This document shows positions 1 to 5,098 of a stretch of DNA of 5,185 nt, in pieces. The notes under the pieces are model-generated. The model did no database searches, had not been told where the DNA came from, and worked only from the letters and a program-made list of their open reading frames with translations. Both the position numbers and the translations under genes were made by a program. How positions within the stretch are numbered: position 1 is the first letter of the stretch; the number at the start of each line of letters is the position of its first letter. Origin of the DNA: Desulfobacterales bacterium CG23_combo_of_CG06-09_8_20_14_all_52_9 (GTDB taxonomy: Bacteria > Desulfobacterota > Desulfobacteria > Desulfobacterales > UBA2156). The stretch is from the NCBI GenBank assembly GCA_002771315.1, contig PCSF01000283.1, forward strand, positions 8,478-13,662. Direction: 5' to 3'.

Positions 1-968
1 CGTGATTTCAACTCCATGAGGGCTTTTCGAAAATAGGCGCCTGTGGCTGTGCACTTTTCAAGGATCTTGTCTTCTTCAAATATCTTCAGGACCTCCAGGG
101 CCGCAGCGCAAATCAATGGAGTCCCTCCGAAGGTGGAGGCATGGGAGCCTGGACCGAATCCTTTTGCCACACTCTCTTTGGCCAGCATGGCACCTATGGG
201 AAGACCGTTGGCCAGGGCCTTGGCCAACGTCATGATATCCGGTACCATCCCAAAGTGTTCATAGGCAAAGAGCTTTCCCGTACGCCCCATCCCGGTCTGA
301 ATTTCATCGAAAATCAGCAGCAGGTTCATCTGATCGCACAGGTTCCTGACCGCCAGAAGATAGGCCGGATCCGCACAGCGGACGCCTCCCTCTCCCTGAA
401 CAGGCTCCAGCATCACGGCACAGGTATTGGGACCTACCGCCTGGGACAGGGTATCGAAGTCGTTGAAAGGTACGAAATCAAACCCGTCCAACAAGGGTTC
501 AAAGCCGTCTCTCACCTTTTTCTGGCCGGTGGCTGAAAGGGTCGCCATGGTACGGCCATGGAAGGATTGTTCCATGGTGATAATGCGATACCGGTGGGGC
601 TCCCCCTTTTGTTTAAAGTACCGCCGGGCCAGCTTAATGGCCGCCTCATTGGCTTCGGCCCCGCTATTACAGAAAAAGACCCGATCGGCGAAGCTGTTTT
701 GGACCAGTCGGGAAGCCAGTTCCACCTGAGGTTGAGTATAGTACAGGTTGGAAACGTGAACCAGCGTGTTTGCCTGGGCGCAGAGGACTTTGGCGATTCT
801 CGGGTGGGCATGTCCCAGGCTGCACACGGCGATTCCGCCTATAAAATCGAGATACTCCCGGCCTTCGGAATCCCAGAGACGATACCCCTGGCCCTTATTT
901 AATAGAAGGGGCTGCCTCGTGTAGGTGGAGGCCAAAACCTGGTCCGCCTGATGGATGATCTCATTCAT
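1..968 (-). CDS. argD: Acetylornithine aminotransferase (3' end beyond window)
   Basis: This is a PLP-dependent class-III aminotransferase that converts N-acetylglutamate semialdehyde and glutamate to N-acetylornithine and 2-oxoglutarate in the cytoplasm, step 4 of arginine synthesis. The 322 visible codons cover most of the usual length of about 400, so roughly 75 C-terminal residues lie outside the window. Visible marks are the SGAEANE phosphate-binding loop (residues 102-108), the FHGRT stretch (136-140), E188 in MLEPVQGEGG, D221 in IFDEIQTGMGRTG, which should contact the pyridine nitrogen, the PLP lysine K250 in LAKALANGLPIGA, and HASTFGG (276-282). The ATG at 966-968 is favoured because an in-frame stop (TAA, 981-983) lies only five codons upstream. 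A weak AGAGAG Shine-Dalgarno precedes it by 6 nt. It lies 34 nt after argB, so co-transcription is likely. A dual role as succinyldiaminopimelate aminotransferase (DapC) is possible in this family. Ornithine aminotransferase is less likely given argB next door. Confidence 0.95.
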   Translation of the reverse strand, partial: MNEIIHQADQVLASTYTRQPLLLNKGQGYRLWDSEGREYLDFIGGIAVCSLGHAHPRIAKVLCAQANTLVHVSNLYYTQPQVELASRLVQNSFADRVFFCNSGAEANEAAIKLARRYFKQKGEPHRYRIITMEQSFHGRTMATLSATGQKKVRDGFEPLLDGFDFVPFNDFDTLSQAVGPNTCAVMLEPVQGEGGVRCADPAYLLAVRNLCDQMNLLLIFDEIQTGMGRTGKLFAYEHFGMVPDIMTLAKALANGLPIGAMLAKESVAKGFGPGSHASTFGGTPLICAAALEVLKIFEEDKILEKCTATGAYFRKALMELKS

Positions 969-994
969 GCGTCGCTCTCTTTATATGGTTTCAT
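965..994 (-). other. Nine-codon ORF overlapping the argD start
   Basis: In the short gap between argB and argD an ATG at 992-994 opens a minimal reading frame, MKPYKESDA, whose TGA stop overlaps the argD ATG as ATGA. It begins 8 nt after the argB stop, with GAG five nt upstream as a very weak ribosome site. It may pass ribosomes from argB to argD by termination-reinitiation. It may equally be chance, since frames this short arise often. It is not proposed as a functional peptide. Confidence 0.25.
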
Positions 995-1002
995 GATCAC
1001 TC

Positions 1003-1899
1003 TTATTTTTTGATTTCAGATGCTTTTGCCGCGATTTCCGTACCGATCCCCTTGTCTGTAAAAAGCTCGAGAAGCAGGGCGTGACGGCGCCGGCCGTTGA
1101 TGATCTGAACCTTTTGAACTCCGTTTTCCAGAGCATCCATGGCATACTCGATCTTGGGGATCATCCCGCCGGAGATGATCTTTTCGGTAATCAGCCGGGA
1201 AACCGAAGCCGCGTCCACCGAAGAAATGAGTTTTCCATCGGAATCCAAGACCCCGTCCACATCGGTCAGGAAGATGAGGCGGGCAGCTTTCAAGGCCGAG
1301 GCGATTTTACCGGCCACCAGGTCCGCGTTGATGTTGTAAGTTTCTCCGGACTCCCCTGCTCCCACCGGGGCAATGACCGGAATGAATCCATTAGAAGACA
1401 GCGTCTGGATCAGTTCCACGTTCACTCGTGCGACGTTTCCCACCAAACCCGGATCGATGATTTCGGGGGGTTTGGTGGCATCCTCTTGATGCACGATGTG
1501 AAGTTTTGTAGCGAGGATGAGCCCGCCGTCCTTCCCGGTCAAACCGACGGCTTTTCCTCCGTGCCGATTGATCTGGGCCACGATGGCCTTGTTGATCTTC
1601 CCACCCAAGACCATCTCAACCACATCCATGGTGGCCTCGTCGGTAAGGCGCATCCCCCGCACAAACCGCGGCTGCATTCCCATTCTGTCCATGACCTCGT
1701 TGATTTGGGGCCCCCCTCCATGGACGATGACAGGGTGGATGCCGATCAACTTGAGCAGGGTGGCGTCTCGTGCAAAATCCTCCTTGAGTTGGTCCTCGAC
1801 CATGGCATGTCCGCCGTACTTGATAACCAGGGTCATGCCCGAAAAGCGTCGGATATAAGGCAGCGCCTCGATCAGGATATCCGCCACATGATGATCCAT
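1003..1899 (-). CDS. argB: N-acetylglutamate kinase, arginine-sensitive type
   Basis: This amino-acid-kinase-family enzyme phosphorylates N-acetylglutamate with ATP, step 2 and usually the controlled step of arginine synthesis. It is complete at 298 aa. Visible motifs are VIKYGG with K27 (nucleotide phosphate contact), the HGGGPQIN glycine loop (60-67), R84 in RLTDE (substrate carboxylate), YNINAD (188-193) with N189 and D193, LTDVDGV (211-217), and SGGMIPK (243-249) with K249. Arginine-insensitive E. coli ArgB is about 258 aa. This protein has the extra N-terminal helix (about residues 1-22, EALPYIRRF) and the C-terminal HALLLELFTDKGIGTEI stretch (273-289), both characteristic of hexameric, arginine-inhibited NAGKs. 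Feedback inhibition by arginine is therefore expected. The ATG at 1897-1899 has GAGGT 7 nt upstream. argD follows after 34 nt. The upstream neighbour is an insertion element, not another gene. Confidence 0.97.
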   Translation of the reverse strand: MDHHVADILIEALPYIRRFSGMTLVIKYGGHAMVEDQLKEDFARDATLLKLIGIHPVIVHGGGPQINEVMDRMGMQPRFVRGMRLTDEATMDVVEMVLGGKINKAIVAQINRHGGKAVGLTGKDGGLILATKLHIVHQEDATKPPEIIDPGLVGNVARVNVELIQTLSSNGFIPVIAPVGAGESGETYNINADLVAGKIASALKAARLIFLTDVDGVLDSDGKLISSVDAASVSRLITEKIISGGMIPKIEYAMDALENGVQKVQIINGRRRHALLLELFTDKGIGTEIAAKASEIKK

Positions 1900-1906
1900 T
1901 TTCCTT

Positions 1907-1911
1907 ACCTC
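1907..1911 (-). promoter_or_regulatory. argB ribosome binding site
   Basis: On the minus strand GAGGT lies 7 nt before the argB ATG, followed by a second purine block AAGGA that sits too close (2 nt) to be the main site. It supports the chosen argB start. It lies outside the inserted element, so the insertion left the argB ribosome site intact. Confidence 0.7.
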
Positions 1912-1913
1912 TA

Positions 1914-1920
1914 ATTCTTG
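1914..1920. repeat. Left target-site duplication copy (ATTCTTG)
   Basis: ATTCTTG directly abuts the argB-side end of the MITE-like element and is repeated exactly at 2073-2079 on its other side. The bases beyond the repeat differ (A at 1913, C at 2072). The final G may belong to the terminal inverted repeat instead, giving a 6-bp duplication. Confidence 0.7.
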
Positions 1921-1925
1921 ATGAA

Positions 1926-1954
1926 ATCGTAAAAACTCAAAATTGGGATGGCAA
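1926..1954 (-). promoter_or_regulatory. Candidate sigma70 promoter within the element, reading into argB
   Basis: On the minus strand TTGCCA (1949-1954, 5 of 6 to TTGACA) is followed after exactly 17 bp by TACGAT (1926-1931, 4 of 6 to TATAAT). The -10 hexamer is inside the terminal inverted repeat. Transcription would begin near 1919, at the insertion junction, leaving a leader of about 20 nt that carries the argB ribosome site. This is a consensus match only, with no experimental support. Confidence 0.45.
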
Positions 1955-1998
1955 AGTAAAGAGCTTCAGATGCAAGGCGCGCAAATCCTGAGGAATGA

Positions 1999-2018
1999 GG
2001 CGTACATATGGGTACGCC
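1999..2018. repeat. Central hairpin of the insertion element
   Basis: GGCGTAC (1999-2005) and GTACGCC (2012-2018) form a perfect 7-bp stem around a 6-nt loop (ATATGG). No T-run follows on either strand, so it is not an intrinsic terminator. It forms the middle of the larger imperfect foldback. Confidence 0.7.
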
Positions 2019-2072
2019 GCAATGAGGAAGGATGCAGTGCAACGCAGCAGATGGACTTTTTACGAAGCCATC

Positions 2073-2079
2073 ATTCTTG
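2073..2079. repeat. Right target-site duplication copy (ATTCTTG)
   Basis: This is an exact copy of the heptamer at 1914-1920, directly abutting the xerC-side terminal inverted repeat. It begins 7 nt past the xerC stop codon, so the insertion did not disturb the xerC reading frame. Confidence 0.7.
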
Positions 2080-2085
2080 GAAAAA

Positions 2086-3030
2086 TTATTTCCGGGGATG
2101 GGCCTTGTCATAGGTCTCCATGAGTCTGTCGATGCTGACATGTGTGTACTTCTGGGTGGTGGAAAGGCTTTGGTGTCCCAGCAGCTCCTGGACCGCACGT
2201 AAATCAGCACCGGCATCCAGCATATGGGTGGCAAAAGAATGCCGCAGCGCGTGGGGATGGATTGCCATTGTGAAACCGCATTCCCGGGCGATTCGATCTA
2301 AAATCCGTGCAATGGACCGCGCGCTGAGCCGGCTGAAATCCTTGTTCAGGAACAACGGATTGCCCTTTTTGTCTTTCTTGGCCTTTTGTAACTTTTCATC
2401 GGATTCTAGCTTTTCCCTATAGCGCAAAATCGACTCCAAGGCTTTGTTGCCGATGGGAACGATTCGCTCCTTGTTTCCCTTTCCTAGAACACGGATCAGT
2501 CCCTTTGAAAAATCCACATGGGAAACATCCAGAAAAGTCAGTTCCGAGACGCGGATTCCCGTGGAATAAAGGGTCTCAAAAATGGCGCGGTCCCTCAATC
2601 CCGCCAGATGTGATGTATCCAAAGAATCCAGCAGGCGGAACATGTCGTCCACCGAAAGATACGTGGGAAGGAAATGCCCCTGCTTCGGAGTGCGCACCAG
2701 TTCGGCCGGGTTTATCTGAGCCATTCCGTGTTTGGTCAAAAAACGGTAAAAAGAACGCAGGGCGGCCAGTTTTCTGGCAATTGTTGCTTTTTGGTTTTTG
2801 GTGTGCAGCATCGCCAGATAGGCACGAATATCATTCACACCCACTTCATCGAAGGTCCTTGGGCGGCTTTTTCCCTGGGTATCCAGGGAGTCGAGGTTTT
2901 TCGTGATGAACCCAACAAACTCCGCAAGATCCTGCTCATAAGCCCGGCAGGTATTAGCGGAATACCCTTTTTCGGATGACAGGGATTCCACAAACTGAAA
3001 AACCCTGTCTTTTAGGTTTGTTGCATCCAT
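2086..3030 (-). CDS. xerC: Tyrosine recombinase XerC-type
   Basis: This is a site-specific tyrosine recombinase, most likely one of the Xer pair that resolves chromosome dimers at dif near the division septum. An N-terminal SAM-like core-binding domain (about residues 8-100) is followed by the catalytic domain. All six catalytic residues can be placed: R160 (STGIRVSEL), K184 (LGKGNKER), H260 and R263 (HPHALRH), H286 (LLGHQSLSTTQ), and nucleophile Y295 (KYTHV). At 314 aa it is slightly longer than E. coli XerC (298 aa). The difference is largely a Lys-rich insert around 208-224. The start ATG lies 13 nt after the upstream HAD stop with only a weak CGGA ribosome site, so translational coupling is likely. 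No integrase-type arm-binding domain or phage context is visible, which argues for a housekeeping Xer. XerC rather than XerD is my preferred label, not proven. Confidence 0.9.
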   Translation of the reverse strand: MDATNLKDRVFQFVESLSSEKGYSANTCRAYEQDLAEFVGFITKNLDSLDTQGKSRPRTFDEVGVNDIRAYLAMLHTKNQKATIARKLAALRSFYRFLTKHGMAQINPAELVRTPKQGHFLPTYLSVDDMFRLLDSLDTSHLAGLRDRAIFETLYSTGIRVSELTFLDVSHVDFSKGLIRVLGKGNKERIVPIGNKALESILRYREKLESDEKLQKAKKDKKGNPLFLNKDFSRLSARSIARILDRIARECGFTMAIHPHALRHSFATHMLDAGADLRAVQELLGHQSLSTTQKYTHVSIDRLMETYDKAHPRK

Positions 3031-3043
3031 AAATCCGAGCCAT

Positions 3044-3670
3044 TTATATATCGATGAGCCGTTGAAGCTCCTCCCATGAACCGACTTCCGGGAAGGGATG
3101 CAGCGCCCGATTCCACGGTTGACGGTATACTATCGGCTTCACGCCGGCGGCATCCAGGGCAAAACAGGTCTCCAGCCGGTCCTCGACAAAATACGAAACG
3201 CTTCGATCCAAAAGAACCTCAGCCTTCCCGTCGTATGTCCCGGTCGCCACGATCTCGATGGCACTCGAATTTTGACCTATGACTTCTTTCATCCATTTGA
3301 TGACCGGTTTTGGATCCGTTCGTGCCGTCACAAAGAGTATCGGCGCATGCCGACGGAGGATTCGGGAAATCACCCCAGGAGCCTCATTCATGGGCCGTAA
3401 GGGAATGATGTGGCTGCCTTCCAGGATTTGTTCAAGGACTGCATGGATGACCCCGAAATCCATATCGATGCAGCTCTCCAAATCGTAACACGTGATGTCC
3501 TCATAACGAATGCCGTCTACCTGAAATTCCTGGTGGGCAATTTCCAAAAACAGATGCATGGTGTCGGCAAAGACCCCATCGAAATCAAAAGCCAGCCTTG
3601 TCGGATCGATCCGGCTGCCTGTGAAAGGAAGCGTCTCTCCTCCAATATTTTCTCGCTGAATAGCCCTCAA
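3044..3670 (-). CDS. HAD-superfamily hydrolase (phosphatase/nucleotidase-like)
   Basis: This is a 208-aa haloacid-dehalogenase-superfamily protein, probably a cytoplasmic Mg-dependent phosphatase. All four HAD motifs are visible: motif I DFDGV with nucleophile D29 and acid/base D31, motif II T115 in LFVTAR, motif III K149 in YDGKAEVL, and motif IV E163-D164 in FVEDR. A helical cap of about 70 residues follows motif I, as in C1-type HADs. The layout recalls the 5'(3')-deoxyribonucleotidase-like (NT5C) group, but the substrate is unknown. The start codon is TTG (3668-3670). It overlaps the stop of the preceding gene as TTGA and has GGAGGT (3675-3680) just upstream. The first in-frame ATG would fall after motif I (M38), so it cannot be the start. 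It sits between the Rho-N-domain gene and xerC in an apparent operon. Confidence 0.82.
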   Translation of the reverse strand: MRAIQRENIGGETLPFTGSRIDPTRLAFDFDGVFADTMHLFLEIAHQEFQVDGIRYEDITCYDLESCIDMDFGVIHAVLEQILEGSHIIPLRPMNEAPGVISRILRRHAPILFVTARTDPKPVIKWMKEVIGQNSSAIEIVATGTYDGKAEVLLDRSVSYFVEDRLETCFALDAAGVKPIVYRQPWNRALHPFPEVGSWEELQRLIDI

Positions 3671-3993
3671 GCAGACCTCCGGGTCTTTTTCTTGAGCCGG
3701 GAGATCCTTTTGCGATAGATACCGGTCTTCTTAGCGTCTTTCGCCTCCAGGGCAGCCGCCTGTTTCTTCTTGAGATCTCTCACCTTTTTCTTTAATTCCC
3801 TTAAGGAGGAGTCTGCTTTTTTAGGTGAATCATCCGCTATCCCCCTGACCTTCTTAATGGCGGCAACAAGTTCGAACTTGTTTTTTCCGTGAACACCCGA
3901 TATTTCAGGTATCCCCAAGGCGATCTCCCTCAATTCTTTGACGGTCATCTTGTCGAGCGGTTTTTCCTTTTCTTCCTTTTTCTTTTTGCTCAT
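3667..3993 (-). CDS. Small Rho-N-domain basic coiled-coil protein
   Basis: This 108-aa, very Lys-rich protein begins with a charged tail (KKKKEEKEK). A segment similar to the Rho termination factor N-terminal domain (Rho-N, a SAP-like helical fold) follows at about residues 15-51, with MTVKELREIA and NKFELVAAIKK. Residues 63-105 are rich in K, R, L and A and look like a basic helix or coiled coil (LRELKKKVRDLKKK). Rho-N domains in other proteins bind nucleic acid, and the basic tail fits that, but a specific role is not known. It lacks the Rho ATPase and RNA-binding domains, so it is not Rho itself. The ATG at 3991-3993 has GGGGGA five nt upstream. Its stop overlaps the HAD start by four nt, and it appears to be the first gene of a three-gene operon with its own promoter and a long leader. 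Confidence 0.8.
   Translation of the reverse strand: MSKKKKEEKEKPLDKMTVKELREIALGIPEISGVHGKNKFELVAAIKKVRGIADDSPKKADSSLRELKKKVRDLKKKQAAALEAKDAKKTGIYRKRISRLKKKTRRSA
3675..3680 (-). promoter_or_regulatory. Strong ribosome site that fixes the TTG start of the HAD gene
   Basis: GGAGGT on the minus strand lies 4 nt before the TTG at 3668-3670 and inside the end of the upstream coding region. With the 4-nt TTGA overlap it supports the non-ATG start and coupled translation. Confidence 0.65.
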
Positions 3994-4117
3994 CGCATTC
4001 CCCCAGTCGGATTTGAAAGCACAAACGGAGGCCTGTCGCCCCCGTCGTTGAAAAGTTAGTTAATCCCCAATGCCCGGGTTTGTCCCAGTCGTTCAGCCTG
4101 TCGATTTTCCGATAAAA
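3994..4117 (-). other. Leader of the Rho-N/HAD/xerC operon
   Basis: If transcription starts near 4117 as the promoter predicts, about 124 nt of untranslated leader precede the first gene. It holds one imperfect stem (ACGG-A-GG against CC-C-CCGT, about 4024-4050) with no T-run, so no terminator is evident. I recognise no riboswitch. The leader could be just spacer. Confidence 0.3.
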
Positions 4118-4123
4118 ATTTTT

Positions 4124-4152
4124 TATGTAACAATTTGAATCGAATATGTCAA
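4124..4152 (-). promoter_or_regulatory. Sigma70-type promoter for the Rho-N/HAD/xerC operon
   Basis: The minus strand shows a perfect TTGACA (4147-4152), a 17-bp spacer, and TACATA (4124-4129) as the -10, inside an AT-rich tract. The -10 matches consensus at only three positions; CATAAA two bases downstream is an alternative with 19-bp spacing. It is the best promoter in the 229-bp gap and is correctly placed and oriented. A small inverted repeat, TCCTT-N3-AAGGA (4065-4077 pattern seen at 4165-4177), lies just upstream of the -35 and might bind a regulator. Confidence 0.6.
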
Positions 4153-4222
4153 TAGTTACTTCCGTCCTTGGTAAGGATAGAATACCATGAACCCCGCTTG
4201 GGTCCAAGGCTCAAAAGCTCCG

Positions 4223-4990
4223 TCATGCTTTCTCTTCCTCCACGGCTTTTTTTGCAGCACTAAAGAAAGGCTTGAAAAGATCCAGGGGCACCGGGAAAAT
4301 GGTGGTGGTGTTATTTTCAGCAGACATCTCCCGTACGGTCTGCAGGTAACGCAGTTGAAGGGCGATCGGATGGGCTTGGATGATTGCCGCCGCTTCCGCC
4401 AGCTTGGTGGCGGCCTGATATTCTCCCTCGGAATTGATCACTTTGGCACGCCGCTCCCGCTCCGCTTCGGCCTGCTTGGCCATGGCCCGCTGCATCTCGG
4501 ACGGAAGATCGATATGCTTGAGTTCCACCGTGGCGACCTTGATCCCCCATGGATCCGTGTGGGTATCCAATATCTCCTGGAGTTCGGCGTTGATCTTATC
4601 CCGCTCCGACAGCAGGTCGTCGAGCTCCGCCTGGCCGCAGACGCTGCGCAGTGTCGTCTGGGCCAGCTGGGACATGGCATAGTTGTAATTCTCCACCTCG
4701 ATGATGGCCTTGACCGGATCGATTACGCGAAAGTAGATGACCGCGTTGACCTTCACCGACACGTTGTCCCGGGTGATCACATCCTGGGGATCCACATCCA
4801 TGGCCACCAGCCGCAGGCTTACCTTGACCATCTTGTCCACGATGGGAATCAGGATGATGAGGCCCGGGCCCTTGGCCAGGATAACGCGACCGAGTCGGAA
4901 GATCACGCCGCGCTCATATTCGTTTAGGATGCGAATGGCCGTGGAAAGAAAAAAGGCCGCCATAATCACGATGGCAATGGCTGTAAACAT
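4223..4990 (-). CDS. Slipin (SPFH/stomatin-family membrane protein)
   Basis: This 255-aa protein has one N-terminal membrane segment (about residues 3-19), followed by the SPFH/Band-7 domain with ERGVIFRLGR (26-35), GPGLIILIPIVDK (41-53), the DVITRDNVSVKVNAVIYFRV stretch (70-89), and the conserved region WGIKVATVELKHIDLP (148-163). A charged helix rich in A, E, R and Q (163-205) is typical of the oligomerising stomatin coiled coil. Slipins form ring-like oligomers on the inner membrane and organise membrane microdomains. No enzymatic activity is expected. The ATG at 4988-4990 has AAGGAG six nt upstream (4997-5002). The gene next upstream encodes an NfeD-family protein, the recurrent partner of slipins, which supports the assignment. 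The first clear promoter downstream is that of the next operon. Distinction from HflK/HflC and prohibitin is by the short length, the NfeD neighbour and the slipin-like motifs. Confidence 0.92.
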   Translation of the reverse strand: MFTAIAIVIMAAFFLSTAIRILNEYERGVIFRLGRVILAKGPGLIILIPIVDKMVKVSLRLVAMDVDPQDVITRDNVSVKVNAVIYFRVIDPVKAIIEVENYNYAMSQLAQTTLRSVCGQAELDDLLSERDKINAELQEILDTHTDPWGIKVATVELKHIDLPSEMQRAMAKQAEAERERRAKVINSEGEYQAATKLAEAAAIIQAHPIALQLRYLQTVREMSAENNTTTIFPVPLDLFKPFFSAAKKAVEEEKA

Positions 4991-5098
4991 CTGCTACTCC
5001 TTTGCGGATTAAGGTCTATTCCAATGCTGGAAAAACAACGGGAACCGTTACGAACCAGCTTCCGTTTTAAAACGTCTAAGATACGAAATGCATGTGCT
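4991..5098 (-). other. nfeD-slipin intergenic region with several inverted repeats
   Basis: These 108 bp hold the slipin ribosome site (AAGGAG, 4997-5002), TTCCA-N4-TGGAA (5019-5032), an AACGG-N3-CCGTT hairpin followed by a T-run (5031-5049), and the perfect 12-bp palindrome CGTTTTAAAACG (5063-5074). No convincing sigma70 promoter was found. The gap is longer than usual for a tightly coupled pair, so the slipin may be expressed partly on its own. Confidence 0.5.
5031..5049 (-). terminator. Weak candidate intrinsic terminator or attenuator after nfeD
   Basis: Read on the minus strand, AACGG-TTC-CCGTT forms a 5-bp stem with a 3-nt loop, followed by GTTTTT. The stem is short, so it would at most reduce read-through from nfeD into the slipin gene. 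The T-run also forms part of the next inverted repeat. Confidence 0.3.

Larger units (their letters stand above)
1921..2072. mobile_element. MITE-like palindromic insertion, about 152 bp, non-autonomous
   Basis: The stretch between xerC and argB has imperfect terminal inverted repeats. GATGAAATCGTAAAAACTC (1920-1938) matches the reverse complement of 2054-2072, GATGGCTTCGTAAAAAGTC, at 15 of 19 positions, including an uninterrupted TCGTAAAAA. It is flanked by a 7-bp direct repeat, ATTCTTG, the mark of a transposition event. The interior is partly self-complementary and centres on a 7-bp stem (1999-2018). The direct repeat AATGAGG occurs at 1994-2000 and 2021-2027. It encodes no transposase, so movement would depend on an enzyme supplied elsewhere. 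From memory, similar short elements with the core TTCGTAAAAA occur in multiple copies in sulfate-reducing deltaproteobacteria; I could not check this. It may alternatively be a REP-type repeat. The transposase family cannot be named from this sequence. Confidence 0.75.

Noticed and set aside
141..902. Several overlapping frames on both strands at the left end
   Set aside because: All overlap the argD reading frame, which enters from the window edge and matches class-III aminotransferases over its full visible length.
1081..1914. Long plus-strand frame of 277 codons antisense to argB
   Set aside because: It lies almost wholly opposite argB, which has every catalytic motif of its family. The antisense product is rich in His and Asp with no recognisable domain, as expected from a shadow of GC-biased codons.
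1911..2234. Minus-strand 107-codon frame running from inside xerC through the insertion element
   Set aside because: Its first half is an out-of-frame reading of the xerC catalytic domain and its second half is the translated insertion element. It has no ribosome site. Such frames from repeated elements tend to be annotated as hypothetical proteins in error.
2086..3030. Tyrosine recombinase as an integrase of a mobile island, with the ATTCTTG repeats as att sites
   Set aside because: The protein has the size and motif layout of a housekeeping Xer. The repeats are 7 bp and tightly bound a 152-bp element with terminal inverted repeats, which fits transposition and not integrase-mediated insertion.
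4193..4206. CTTGG/CCAAG inverted repeat just after the slipin stop as a terminator
   Set aside because: The loop would be only 2 nt and no T-run follows on the minus strand, so it does not qualify as an intrinsic terminator.
4187..4927. Plus-strand frame of 246 codons antisense to the slipin gene
   Set aside because: It mirrors the slipin gene, and its composition (many His, Asp, Gly and Leu) is that of a reverse-complement shadow. No ribosome site or domain was seen.
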